Source of the DNA: Pirellulales bacterium
GTDB lineage: Bacteria; Planctomycetota; Planctomycetia; Pirellulales; Thermoguttaceae
Assembly: GCA_030605745.1 (NCBI GenBank)
Contig: JAUWHT010000056.1
Location: 1 to 11,601 of the forward strand
Length of the DNA stretch: 11,601 nt
Reading direction: 5' to 3'
Part shown: positions 1 to 6,984 of the stretch, piece after piece
Numbering within the stretch: position 1 is the first letter of the stretch
Layout: every line of letters starts with the position of its first letter
The notes under the pieces: generated by a model
Database searches by the model: none
Told to the model about the DNA's origin: nothing
The model's input: only the letters and a program-made list of their open reading frames with translations
Made by a program: the position numbers and the translations under genes

Positions 1-221
1 GAACCGATAGACAGTTCGTAACGCCCGCCCGGCCCGCCTCAAGAGCGTCGCCTGCGACCCTCGATACCCCCCACTCGCGTTTCTAACCTCCTCTTCCCCG
101 CGCCACCCCCCGCAGACGGGTTCGGCGAATGTTTACCGGCTGGCGTGCCTAACTCTTTAGTGCGTAATGACTTGTGCTGCCATCGTGCCCTCCGGCAGCG
201 GGTTGCCCTGGCCTTGTGGGA

Positions 222-251
222 CTGGCAATCGCCGGCTGGGTCCGCTATAAT
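222..251 (+). promoter_or_regulatory. Putative sigma70-type promoter of pckA
   Basis: A perfect -10 hexamer TATAAT lies at 246-251. The best -35 is weak: CTGGCA at 222-227, four of six matches, with an 18-bp spacer. Transcription would start near 258 and give a leader of about 30 nt before the ATG at 289. The position also argues that the reading frame upstream of 289 is not translated. The 221 bases before it show no recognisable gene. Confidence 0.45.
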
Positions 252-288
252 TAATTCGTGTTTCATGCCAAAAGTAAGGGAAAATGCT

Positions 289-1881
289 ATGCCTTCGGAT
301 TTGGACCTGAATCCTCACGGGATCACCGTGACACGAGTATTGCGGAACCCGTCGCCGGCCCGGCTGTATGAAGACGGCATCATGCGGGAACAGGCGGCGA
401 TTACCTCGACCGGCGCACTTTCGACCAGTTCGGGCGAAAAGACCGGGCGCAGCCCCAAGGACAAGCGGATCGTCGAGCACCCGGACAGCTCCGCCAACAT
501 CTGGTGGGGCAGTGTGAACATGAAGATCGACGAAGAGACCTTCATGCTCAACCGCACCCGGGCGATCGACTACCTGAATACCCTAAAATTCCTCTACGTA
601 GTCGACGGGTTTGCCGGCTGGCATCCGAGGTACCGGATCAAGGTACGGGTGATCTGCGAGCGGGCGTACCATGCGTTGTTCATGCACAACATGCTGGTCC
701 GCCCCACGCCCGAGGAGTTGTTGGACTTCGGCCAGCCGGATTACGTGATCTACAACGCGGGGCAGTTTCCGGCCAACCCCAGCTCGCCGGCAGTCGATTC
801 GCCCACCAGCGTGAACATCAGTTTCGAGCGGGGTGAGTTTGTGATCCTGGGGACCCAGTACGCCGGGGAGATGAAAAAGGGCGTGTTCACGATCATGAAC
901 TACCTGATGCCCAAGCAGGGCGTGCTCTCAATGCACTGCTCGGCCAATGAGGGCCCCGACAGGGACGTCTCGCTGTTTTTCGGGCTTTCCGGGACCGGTA
1001 AGACCACGCTGTCGACTGAACCGCAACGGCTATTGATCGGCGACGACGAGCACTGCTGGACCGACGATGGAATCTTCAACATCGAGGGCGGGTGCTATGC
1101 CAAGAGCATACACCTCTCCTCAAAGAGCGAACCGGAGATTTACGGCGCCATCCGCTTCGGCACCGTGCTGGAGAACGCCGTCTACGACGACCGCACCAGG
1201 GAAGTCGATTACGGCGACGCCTCGCTGACCGAGAACACCCGGGCATCCTACCCGATCGAGTACATCCCCAGTGCCAAGGTCCCCTGTTTCTGCGGCCATC
1301 CGAAGAACATCATCCTGCTGACCTGCGACGCCTTCGGGGTGCTGCCGCCGGTCAGTCGGCTGACGCCGGCCCAGGCGATGTATCACTTCATCAGCGGTTA
1401 CACGGCACTGGTGGCGGGTACCGAGGTCGGGGTGACCGATCCGGAGCCCAATTTCTCTGCCTGCTTCGGGGCTGCCTTCCTCGTCTGGCATCCGACCAAG
1501 TACGCACACATGCTGGCAGAGCGGATGCAGAAGCACGGTTCGCGGGCATGGTTGGTGAACACCGGCTGGTCCGGTGGCCCGTTCGGCGTCGGCGAGCGAA
1601 TGTCGATCGACCATACCCGGAAGATCATCGACGCTATTCACACCGGCGAGTTGGCCGAATGCCCCACCACCGAGGATCCGTTGTTCGGCCTGCAAATCCC
1701 CACACGATGTTCCGGAGTGCCCAACGAGGCGTTGATCCCCAAAAACACCTGGAAGGACAAGAAAGCCTACGACCGAGCGGCAAAGAAGCTGGCGCGGCTC
1801 TTCTGCGAGAACTTCGAACATTACGCCGACGTGTCCAGTGAAGACATCCGGGCCGCCGGACCACGGTGTCAGGAAGGATGA
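289..1881 (+). CDS. pckA: Phosphoenolpyruvate carboxykinase (ATP)
   Basis: This cytosolic enzyme converts oxaloacetate and ATP to phosphoenolpyruvate, CO2 and ADP, the first committed step of gluconeogenesis. The 530-residue product has the usual length of the ATP-type family. Family motifs seen in order are RSPKDK near 54 (substrate-binding Arg), TQYAGEMKKG at 189-198 (metal-binding Lys197), MHCSAN with His216, the P-loop GLSGTGKTT at 232-240, GDDEHCW at 251-257 (metal-binding Asp253) and ENTRAS at 315-320. The frame is open back to 145, but ATG 289 is chosen because AAGGGA at 276-281 lies 7 nt upstream, the protein then matches family length, and TATAAT at 246-251 would otherwise be inside the gene. 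It is separated by only 41 bp from the next gene, but that gap holds a heptamer array. Whether pckA belongs to the solute cluster is unknown. Confidence 0.97.
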   Translation: MPSDLDLNPHGITVTRVLRNPSPARLYEDGIMREQAAITSTGALSTSSGEKTGRSPKDKRIVEHPDSSANIWWGSVNMKIDEETFMLNRTRAIDYLNTLKFLYVVDGFAGWHPRYRIKVRVICERAYHALFMHNMLVRPTPEELLDFGQPDYVIYNAGQFPANPSSPAVDSPTSVNISFERGEFVILGTQYAGEMKKGVFTIMNYLMPKQGVLSMHCSANEGPDRDVSLFFGLSGTGKTTLSTEPQRLLIGDDEHCWTDDGIFNIEGGCYAKSIHLSSKSEPEIYGAIRFGTVLENAVYDDRTREVDYGDASLTENTRASYPIEYIPSAKVPCFCGHPKNIILLTCDAFGVLPPVSRLTPAQAMYHFISGYTALVAGTEVGVTDPEPNFSACFGAAFLVWHPTKYAHMLAERMQKHGSRAWLVNTGWSGGPFGVGERMSIDHTRKIIDAIHTGELAECPTTEDPLFGLQIPTRCSGVPNEALIPKNTWKDKKAYDRAAKKLARLFCENFEHYADVSSEDIRAAGPRCQEG

Positions 1882-1886
1882 AGGGT

Positions 1887-1921
1887 GAATCCCTAATCCC
1901 TAATCCCTAATCCCTCGCCCC
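1887..1921 (+). repeat. Array of five 7-bp units directly upstream of a start codon
   Basis: Five 7-bp units, GAATCCC, TAATCCC three times and TCGCCCC, run without a gap and end one base before the ATG at 1923. No Shine-Dalgarno sequence is present. An equivalent five-unit array precedes the GTG at 8821. The function is unknown. Heptameric tandem repeats between genes are known in other bacteria, for example filamentous cyanobacteria. Confidence 0.85.
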
Positions 1922-1922
1922 T

Positions 1923-3083
1923 ATGACCGTAGAAGCCCCTGAGCGAGTCCGCCATTTGCCCGAGGCGCTGTTGCCGATGCGTGAGCGTCTGCTGGCCAAC
2001 CTGGTGATGATTGCGCAAATTCCCTCTCCCGGTGGCGAGGAGGGTCAGCGGGTTCGCTTTCTGTTGGACCGGTTTGCGGAGGCGGGGGTGGGCGACGCGG
2101 CGGCCGACGAGGTGGGCAACGCGGTGGGACGACTGCACGGAAAAACGGGGAACCGTAACATCCTCTTGGTCTCACACTTAGACACTATCGTACCCGCCAC
2201 GCTGGACCACAACGTTACCGTCGAGGCGGATCGGGTGATTGGCCCTGCCGTGGGCGACAACGCCCTGGGCGCCGCCATCGTCTCCATGATGCCGGCCGTG
2301 CTGGAGCACCTGGAAATCGAGCTGGACTCCGACCTGATCCTGTTGGGTTCGACCAGTTCGGTGGGCCGGGGTAACCACGCGGGGCTCCGCTTCTTCCTCG
2401 ATCATCTGCCCGGAAAGGTCGATTGCGGAATCTGCATCGAAGGGATGCAACTGGGACGTCTGAATTTCTTCTCCATCGGTACCGCTCGCGGTGATATCAC
2501 CTGCGACGTCCACCCGGAACCCTCCCGAAGCTACGGCACCGAAAGCGCCCTGGTGGTAATCAATCACATCGTCAACCGCATCCTGGGAATCTCTGTCCCG
2601 AGCCGACCATACACGGTGATTCGGATGGGGAAGATTCGCGCAGGGGTGGCCTACGACATCGAGCCTGATCATGCCGAATTGGGTGTGGAGATCGTCAGCC
2701 ACAGTGACGAGATGATCGACCAGATCCAGCACCAGGTCGAGGACATCGTCTCGGAGATGTCGGCCCGGCACGCGGTAGACGCGCACCTGGACCTGTTCTT
2801 CAAGACCCGGGCCGGCGGGATCTCGTTCTCACATCCGCTGGTCAAGCAAGTCCTGGAAGTTATGCACTCGCTGGGCATCGAACCCGACCAGGGCCACAGC
2901 CCCTCGGAACTCTCGGAACTGATCGCCCGAGAAATCCCGGCGGTCACCCTGGGGATCAGCCGCGGAGTAAAGAGCCGCAAGAAGAGCCCCGACTACGTGC
3001 TGATCGATCCGATTCTCGCCGGCGTCGCCCAGCTTGTGGGTGTGATCCTGGCGATCGACGAGGGGGCCTGCGATGAAGTCTGA
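1923..3083 (+). CDS. M20-family peptidase homologue, probably catalytically inactive
   Basis: The 386-residue protein follows the M20 (PepT-like) layout. It has an N-terminal helix with IPSPGGEE (33-40), metal-ligand motif SHLDT with His85 and Asp87, GDN with bridging Asp112, IEG with Glu173, and a central lid-like region (about 185-280) with RAGVAYDIEPD. Three hallmark positions are changed. The Glu-Glu pair holding the general base and a metal ligand reads TSS (144-146). The lid histidine motif has no clear equivalent. The C-terminal metal-binding His aligns with Lys354 in KKSPDY. Hydrolysis therefore looks unlikely, although the fold and three metal ligands remain. Its last 11 bp overlap gpgS, which suggests translational coupling and a role linked to solute synthesis, perhaps as a binding or regulatory subunit. 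ATG 1923 has no SD sequence. M42 is a possible alternative family label. Confidence 0.8.
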   Translation: MTVEAPERVRHLPEALLPMRERLLANLVMIAQIPSPGGEEGQRVRFLLDRFAEAGVGDAAADEVGNAVGRLHGKTGNRNILLVSHLDTIVPATLDHNVTVEADRVIGPAVGDNALGAAIVSMMPAVLEHLEIELDSDLILLGSTSSVGRGNHAGLRFFLDHLPGKVDCGICIEGMQLGRLNFFSIGTARGDITCDVHPEPSRSYGTESALVVINHIVNRILGISVPSRPYTVIRMGKIRAGVAYDIEPDHAELGVEIVSHSDEMIDQIQHQVEDIVSEMSARHAVDAHLDLFFKTRAGGISFSHPLVKQVLEVMHSLGIEPDQGHSPSELSELIAREIPAVTLGISRGVKSRKKSPDYVLIDPILAGVAQLVGVILAIDEGACDEV

Positions 3084-4050
3084 GCAATGGCTGGCCGAGC
3101 GAACGTTTCACCACTCGAATTTCTGGGACATCAAGTGGCTGGTGGAAGAGAAACAGCGCCAGGGACTGCGCATCTCGCTCTGTCTGCCCACGCTCAACGA
3201 AGAGAAGACCATCGGCCAGGAAATCATAATCCTCAAGGCGGAACTGGCCGACCGCTATCCGCTCTTGGATGAGATTGCGGTGATCGACTCCGGCAGCACC
3301 GACCGGACCTGCGAGATCGCCGCCAGCTTCGGGGCCGACGTGTATGTTTCCTCTGAGCAGCTTGTCGAGTGCGGCACCCATCGCGGCAAGGGCGAAAACC
3401 TGTGGAAAGCCCTGTACGTGCTGGGGGGCGACATCATCGTCTATGTCGATACCGACATCAGAAACATCCATCCGCGGTTCGTCTACGGGCTGGTCGGCCC
3501 GTTGATCCGGGACCCCGGGGTGCATTACGTCAAGGCGTTTTACGACCGCCCGCTGGCCTACTCCGGCGGCCTGCGCCCCACCGGCGGCGGCCGGGTGACC
3601 GAGATACTCATCCGGCCCCTGTTCAGCCTGTTCTATCCCGATTTGGCGGCCATCCTTCAGCCGCTATCGGGTGAATACGCCGGGCGGCGGTCGATCCTCG
3701 AACAGATCCCCTTCCCCGTCGGATATGGCGTGGAAACCGCCATGCTAATCGACATCTACGAACGGCTCGGCCTGAACGCCTTTGCCCAGACCGACCTGGA
3801 CCGGCGGATACATCGCAACCAGGAAACGGTCGCCCTGGGCCGGATGGCCTTCGGCGTGCTGCGAACTTTCATGAAGCGGCTGAAACGCGAAGACCTGGTC
3901 CAGTTCCAGAACGAACTACCCAGCATCATGCGGCAATACGAGGTCGGCGACGGAAGCTACCGGCAGATCGAATACGAAATCGAGGAAATCGAACGCCAAC
4001 CGATGATCGAAGTAGAGGCCTATCGCCACAAGTTCCACCCGGAAGGATAG
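3073..4050 (+). CDS. gpgS: Glucosyl-3-phosphoglycerate synthase (GT81)
   Basis: The enzyme transfers glucose from a nucleotide sugar to 3-phosphoglycerate, giving glucosyl-3-phosphoglycerate, the first step to glucosylglycerate-type compatible solutes. The 325-residue product has a GT-A fold. LCLPTLNEEKTI (36-47) starts the nucleotide-binding half, IDSGSTDRT lies at 71-79, the DxD metal motif is VDTDI with DTD at 126-128, then RPTGGGRVTE (168-177), QPLSGEYAGRR (196-206), GYGVE with Glu221 and RRIHRN with His247. These acceptor-site motifs closely follow the mycobacterial GpgS pattern. ATG 3073 overlaps the preceding stop by 11 bp and has GAGGGGG just upstream. The stop TAG runs directly into CCGGCG, which resembles the start of the hairpin repeat found at 4069 and 8688. 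The next ancestral operon gene was probably the GT4 now at 4649. Confidence 0.92.
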   Translation: MKSEQWLAERTFHHSNFWDIKWLVEEKQRQGLRISLCLPTLNEEKTIGQEIIILKAELADRYPLLDEIAVIDSGSTDRTCEIAASFGADVYVSSEQLVECGTHRGKGENLWKALYVLGGDIIVYVDTDIRNIHPRFVYGLVGPLIRDPGVHYVKAFYDRPLAYSGGLRPTGGGRVTEILIRPLFSLFYPDLAAILQPLSGEYAGRRSILEQIPFPVGYGVETAMLIDIYERLGLNAFAQTDLDRRIHRNQETVALGRMAFGVLRTFMKRLKREDLVQFQNELPSIMRQYEVGDGSYRQIEYEIEEIERQPMIEVEAYRHKFHPEG

Positions 4051-4068
4051 CCGGCGTAGTACTCGCAT

Positions 4069-4093
4069 GTTTAGCCGCCGCGTCCACGCGGCG
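4069..4093. repeat. GTTTAGC hairpin repeat, copy 1
   Basis: GTTTAGC at 4069-4075 is followed by an 8-bp perfect stem (4076-4083 with 4086-4093) and a 2-nt loop CC. Copies at 8688 and 8740 have the same geometry with different, compensating stem bases. It marks the left edge of the toxin-antitoxin insertion between gpgS and the glycosyltransferase gene. Confidence 0.75.
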
Positions 4094-4135
4094 CAAGCCA
4101 CTGACGAGCTCGCAGCGCAAATAAGGAGAGAAAAA

Positions 4136-4567
4136 ATGGCTTTCGACGAAGTCTTCAAGAAAAAGCGGCAAGACATTCTGCGCATTGCTGCACGACACGG
4201 CACGCGCCACGTACGTGTCTTTGGCTCGGTGGCGCGTGGTCAGGCGGAATCGGATAGCGACATCGATTTCTTGGTGCGGCTTGAACCAGGTTTCACCTTG
4301 CTTGGCCACGCCGCCCTGGTACGCGAGTTGGAAGCATTGCTCGGCCGCAAAGTCGACGTGGTCAGTGACCGCGGCCTGCGCCCAAGAATCCGAGACCGAG
4401 TCCTGCAGGAGGCCCTGCCGCTACGAGAAATACATCCAAATCGTCGGCGAAGCTGCTGCCCAGCTTTCGCAGACGCTACGCCAGCAGCATCCGAGCATAC
4501 CGTGGACGGATATCATCTCTATGCGGAATGTCCTCGTCCACCACTACTTCGGAATCGATTTCAATGA
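4136..4567 (+). CDS. Minimal nucleotidyltransferase (MNT) antitoxin with out-of-frame C-terminal tail
   Basis: The first 96 residues form a complete minimal nucleotidyltransferase domain: VFGSVARG (28-35) with Gly30 and Ser31, SDSDIDFLV with Asp42 and Asp44, and VDVVSD with third acidic residue Asp74. It ends in RVLQEALPL, which resembles the usual C-terminus of such proteins. In MNT/HEPN modules this enzyme modifies and neutralises a HEPN ribonuclease. After residue 96 the frame runs through about 47 residues of unrelated, Arg- and Pro-rich sequence, because a deletion has fused the gene out of frame to the HEPN gene. ATG 4136 is chosen from the strong AAGGAG at 4124-4129, 6 nt upstream; an earlier in-frame ATG at 4067 lies before the hairpin repeat and lacks support. 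It sits as an insertion between gpgS and a GT4 gene. Confidence 0.85.
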   Translation: MAFDEVFKKKRQDILRIAARHGTRHVRVFGSVARGQAESDSDIDFLVRLEPGFTLLGHAALVRELEALLGRKVDVVSDRGLRPRIRDRVLQEALPLREIHPNRRRSCCPAFADATPAASEHTVDGYHLYAECPRPPLLRNRFQ

Positions 4568-4652
4568 GATTTGGGGCACGGTGACTATTGACCTGCCAGA
4601 TCTCAAACGCAACGTCGACGCAATACTGCAAGAGTTACCGGAAGATACGTGA
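4422..4652 (+). pseudogene. HEPN (DUF86/HepT) toxin, N-terminally truncated
   Basis: This is the C-terminal 76 codons of a HEPN-domain toxin, in a different frame from the MNT gene. Recognisable parts are IVGEAAAQLS, HPSIPWTDII, the RX4HXY motif as MRNVLVHHYFGID, and the closing helices DLPDLKRNVDAILQEL. Intact proteins of this family begin with roughly 40-60 more residues, including the first helices; these are missing and there is no start codon with an SD. The join with the MNT gene is near 4415-4425. Its TGA (4650-4652) overlaps the GTG start (4649) of the glycosyltransferase gene. Confidence 0.8.
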
Positions 4653-6208
4653 ACCTCGCCATCCTCCATTATCACCTGAACCGCGGCGGCGTCACCCGGG
4701 TGATCGAAAACCAGCTTGCGGCGCTCGATGCTGTGCTCCGGCCGGGCGAGCGGTGGCGCGTGGCACTGCTGTTTGGCGGACGACGCAACGACTGGCCCGA
4801 GGATCTACCCGAAAAACTCCAGGTGATCCGGCTCAGCCTGCACGAGGTGCCGGAACTGGATTACGACGACCAGTGTGAACAGTCGCGCGCCGGCGGGCCG
4901 GATAAGTTGGCCGGGCGGCTGGCCGAGTTGTTTGCGCGGATCGGGTTCACCCCGCAGGAAACCGTGCTGCACGTTCACAATCATTCGCTGGGCAAGAACG
5001 TATCTCTGCCGGCGAGCTTGGCGCGGCTGGCCGGCCGGGGGTATCCGCTTCTGCTGCAGATTCACGATTTTGCCGAGGATTTTCGGCCGGCTAACTACCG
5101 CCGAATCCGCGATGCCGGGGTTGCCGGGGCACTCTACCCGCAGGCGCCGCACATCCACTACGCAGTGCTCAACGGCCGCGACTACGAGATTCTGCAAGCG
5201 GCCGGTGTGGATGTCGGTCGTCTGTACCGGCTGCCCAACCCGGTGCCGGAGATGGATCACCTGCCGCCCCGGCCGGAAGCCCGGCGTCTGCTGGCCGATC
5301 GGTTCGGCATCGGCGAGCAGGAACAGTTTGTGCTCTATCCGGTCCGCTGCATCCGGCGGAAGAACGTGGGCGAGGCCCTGCTCTATTCGGCGTTGGCCCC
5401 GCCGGGTACGGTGGTGGGCCTGACACTGCCGCCGCTGAACCCGGCCGAGCTGCCGATCTACCAAAGCTGGAAGCAACTGGCCGCCGAGTTGGACTTGCCA
5501 GTTTGCTTCGAGTTGGGCGCACCCGGCGGGCTGAGCTTCGCCGAGAACCTGGCCGCCGCCGACCTGATCCTGACCACCAGCCTGGCCGAAGGGTTCGGCA
5601 TGGTGTTCCTCGAATCGTGGCTGGCCGGCCGACCGCTTCTCGGACGCGATCTGCCCGAGGTCACCCGCGATTTCATCAAAATGGGCCTGAAGCTCGATTG
5701 GCTGCGGCCACAGCTCGACATCCCGCTGGATTGGGTCGGCGCCGACACCTTCCGCCAAAATCTGTTGGCCGCCTATCGCCGCACCCTCGAAGCCTACGAC
5801 CGCGAGGAGCCGAAAGACCTGGTCGAGCAGCTTGATGCCAAGATCAACGAGGGAAAAGTCGATTTCGGCGACCTGGACGAAACGCTCCAGCAGCAAGTGC
5901 TGCGGACCGTCTGCGGCAGCGAGAAGAACCGCCGCCGTGCACTGCAATGCAACCCATGGATCGAGCGCTCGCTGTCGGTCCGGCGCGATGAGGTTTGTGA
6001 GCTAATTACCGAGAATGCCCGGGCCATCGGGCAGCACTTCTCTCACCAGCCCAGCGGCCAGCGGCTGCTGCAGACGTACCGACAGGTAGCGGCCAGCCCC
6101 CACGATGGCCAACCGCAGCCCTTACCGCACGCCGAGCGGATCCTCGACCGATTCGTCAACCCGACCCGATTCCGCCCACTACGAGGTCAGAGCTTCGTTA
6201 GTCGTTAA
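4649..6208 (+). CDS. GT4-type glycosyltransferase, 519 aa
   Basis: The product has the two-Rossmann-fold GT-B layout of family 4. The N-terminus AILHYHLNRGGVTRVIENQ (4-22) has the glycine-rich acceptor loop. HVHNHS (108-113) and QIHDF (137-141) follow. The C-terminal donor domain has YPVRCIRRKN (230-239) with phosphate-binding Arg and Lys, and the EX7E motif EGFGMVFLE (Glu314, Glu322). About 150 residues follow the usual GT4 end. There is no signal peptide or membrane segment, so it is cytosolic. The GTG start gives a canonical GT4 beginning. The last seven residues, GQSFVSR, and the stop codon come from a dispersed repeat (6185-6207), so the ancestral C-terminus may have been different. Position after gpgS suggests sugar addition to a glycerate intermediate; the substrate cannot be read from sequence. 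Confidence 0.88.
   Translation: MNLAILHYHLNRGGVTRVIENQLAALDAVLRPGERWRVALLFGGRRNDWPEDLPEKLQVIRLSLHEVPELDYDDQCEQSRAGGPDKLAGRLAELFARIGFTPQETVLHVHNHSLGKNVSLPASLARLAGRGYPLLLQIHDFAEDFRPANYRRIRDAGVAGALYPQAPHIHYAVLNGRDYEILQAAGVDVGRLYRLPNPVPEMDHLPPRPEARRLLADRFGIGEQEQFVLYPVRCIRRKNVGEALLYSALAPPGTVVGLTLPPLNPAELPIYQSWKQLAAELDLPVCFELGAPGGLSFAENLAAADLILTTSLAEGFGMVFLESWLAGRPLLGRDLPEVTRDFIKMGLKLDWLRPQLDIPLDWVGADTFRQNLLAAYRRTLEAYDREEPKDLVEQLDAKINEGKVDFGDLDETLQQQVLRTVCGSEKNRRRALQCNPWIERSLSVRRDEVCELITENARAIGQHFSHQPSGQRLLQTYRQVAASPHDGQPQPLPHAERILDRFVNPTRFRPLRGQSFVSR
6185..6207 (-). repeat. Dispersed repeat A, copy 1 (at the glycosyltransferase stop codon)
   Basis: Positions 6185-6207 match 7699-7721 at 22 of 23 bases in the same orientation. 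The reverse complement contains the family core GACTAACGAAGCTCTGACC. The repeat encodes the end of the glycosyltransferase and most of its stop codon. Confidence 0.85.
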
Positions 6209-6212
6209 GCCG

Positions 6213-6240
6213 TTGACAAATCTCCCGCACCGACTATACT
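6213..6240 (+). promoter_or_regulatory. Strong sigma70-type promoter for the antitoxin island
   Basis: A perfect -35 TTGACA (6213-6218) is separated by 16 bp from TATACT (6235-6240), which matches the -10 consensus at five of six bases. Transcription would start near 6247, about 70 nt before the ATG at 6319. It lies immediately after the glycosyltransferase stop, inside the accessory island. Confidence 0.75.
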
Positions 6241-6263
6241 TATTCTTTGTATCGTCCTCCTGG

Positions 6264-6303
6264 CCATTGGTATGAGCAGGGAGCCGGCAACGGTTCCGCC
6301 GAG
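6264..6303 (+). repeat. Direct repeat B, copy 1
   Basis: About 40 bp with the core GGGAGCCGG followed by AACG and TTCCGCCG. It matches 6985-7024 at about 33 of 40 positions. Each copy lies upstream of an antitoxin-type start codon (6319 and 7068), so it may be a shared leader. Confidence 0.6.
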
Positions 6304-6318
6304 ATTTTGGAGTAAAAC

Positions 6319-6534
6319 ATGGAAAACACGATGACTTTTGGAGAGGTGTTGGAAGCTACTGACAAATTGTCTCTTGAAGAGCAGGAGACGTTGGTAGATA
6401 CTCTGCGTCGACGCATGATAGAGCATCGACGCACGGAGTTAGCCAAAGACATTCAGGATGCTCAGCAGGAGTTTCAGGAGGGACGCTGTCGGGCAGTAAC
6501 TCCAAGTGAACTTATGAAGGAAATATCGTCGTGA
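6319..6534 (+). CDS. Addiction-module antitoxin (RelE/ParE-type partner lost)
   Basis: The 71-residue, highly charged helical protein has the pattern of small addiction-module antitoxins paired with RelE/ParE-fold toxins: TFGEVLEATDKLSLEEQETL (6-25), then LRRRMIEHRRTELAKDI, and a C-terminal toxin-binding tail EFQEGRCRAVTPSELMKEI. The ATG has GGAG at 6309-6312, 6 nt upstream, and a strong promoter at 6213-6240. The gene appears complete. Its stop TGA overlaps the GTG of the next frame as GTGA, the usual coupling to a toxin gene, but that toxin is only a stub. It is therefore an orphan antitoxin in this window. GC content is visibly lower than in the flanking enzyme genes. Confidence 0.8.
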   Translation: MENTMTFGEVLEATDKLSLEEQETLVDTLRRRMIEHRRTELAKDIQDAQQEFQEGRCRAVTPSELMKEISS

Positions 6535-6623
6535 AACGGATGTTGCTTCGATCCAGTTCTTTTTGTTCAGTTTACGGTCGAGACAATGCCACGTCCAAGA
6601 AAACCGTATCAAGGGAGAAGTAA
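6531..6623 (+). pseudogene. RelE-like toxin stub, cut after about 11 codons
   Basis: A GTG overlapping the antitoxin stop opens a 30-codon frame beginning VKRMLLRSSSF. This matches the usual beginning of the RelE-like toxins that accompany this antitoxin family. The following 19 codons (from CSVYGRD) do not resemble the toxin, and the frame stops at 6621-6623. No later toxin segment was recognised in any frame before the next gene. Confidence 0.65.
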
Positions 6624-6625
6624 AA

Positions 6626-6874
6626 ATGCCACCAACGACTAGCGAATCTCCGACCGCAAGAGTCCCCGTTCCGCAGACGGCGTTGAAATACGAAGCTGAA
6701 GTCCATGAGGGCGGGCGAGTGGAACTGACTGTCCCGTTTTCGCCCGGTGCAAGGGTTGCCGTGTTCGTGATTGAAGAATCGTTCGAAGCCACGCACGATT
6801 TAGTATCCGCGGCACAAAGCAGCCTCGACTTCTGGGACAATCCTTACGACGACGAGGATTGGAACAATGCCTGA
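6626..6874 (+). CDS. MazF-associated antitoxin
   Basis: The 82-residue product has an N-terminal half with the short beta-strand pattern of MazE/AbrB-like or related antitoxins (KYEAEVHEGGRVELTVPF, residues 21-38, then ARVAVFVIEE). Its acidic tail SSLDFWDNPYDDEDW closely follows the tail that binds a MazF/PemK toxin in related modules. ATG 6626 has GGGAG at 6613-6617, 8 nt upstream. The first 12 codons, MPPTTSESPTAR, coincide with dispersed repeat A, so this N-terminus was probably captured from the repeat. The stop overlaps the start of a MazF-like frame by 8 bp. The antitoxin looks intact while the toxin does not. Confidence 0.75.
   Translation: MPPTTSESPTARVPVPQTALKYEAEVHEGGRVELTVPFSPGARVAVFVIEESFEATHDLVSAAQSSLDFWDNPYDDEDWNNA
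6630..6661 (+). repeat. Dispersed repeat A, copy 2 (inside antitoxin 5' end)
   Basis: The sequence follows the family order CACYAAC, GACT, GCGAATCTC and CGACCGCAAGA. It is most similar to the copy at 7072-7103 (about 28 of 33 positions). Here it is coding, and gives the residues after the initiator Met of the antitoxin. Confidence 0.65.
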
Positions 6875-6961
6875 CCAGGGCGACATTGTCCTTATTCCAG
6901 TGCCGATACACTGGATCGCGTTCGCACTATGCTGCAAAATCTTATTGCAGAACAGACATGA
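6867..6961 (+). pseudogene. MazF/PemK toxin with internal out-of-frame deletion
   Basis: The ATG at 6867 overlaps the antitoxin end by 8 bp. The frame begins MPDQGDIVLIPVP, the standard start of MazF/PemK toxins, but after codon 13 it continues with IHWIAFALCC and has no toxin similarity. In another frame, 6908-6961 reads TLDRVRTMLQNLIAEQT and then stops. That resembles the last helix of this toxin family. The simplest reading is a deletion of the central part, including the catalytic residues. The original frame stays open to 7064 without meaning. Confidence 0.7.
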
Positions 6962-6984
6962 CCTCGACAATAAACGTTTCCCAT

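Noticed and set aside
120..140. Degenerate fourth copy of the GTTTAGC hairpin near the window start
   Set aside because: GTTTACCGGC is similar only over a few bases, and no 8-bp stem with a 2-nt loop follows.
145..288. N-terminal extension of pckA by 48 codons, including an ATG at 265
   Set aside because: It covers the TATAAT at 246-251, has no family similarity, and ATG 289 has a good SD and gives the normal length.
1120..1821. Minus-strand open frame inside pckA
   Set aside because: It mirrors conserved pckA codons and has no independent support.
1887..1921. CRISPR or telomere-like array
   Set aside because: The units are 7 bp with no spacers, and there are only five of them; the layout fits a short heptamer array, not CRISPR.
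4805..5947. Long open frame on the minus strand opposite the first GT4 gene
   Set aside because: It is the usual antisense frame of a GC-rich gene, with low-complexity Gln/Arg/Gly-rich composition and no motifs; the + strand frame has clear GT4 motifs.
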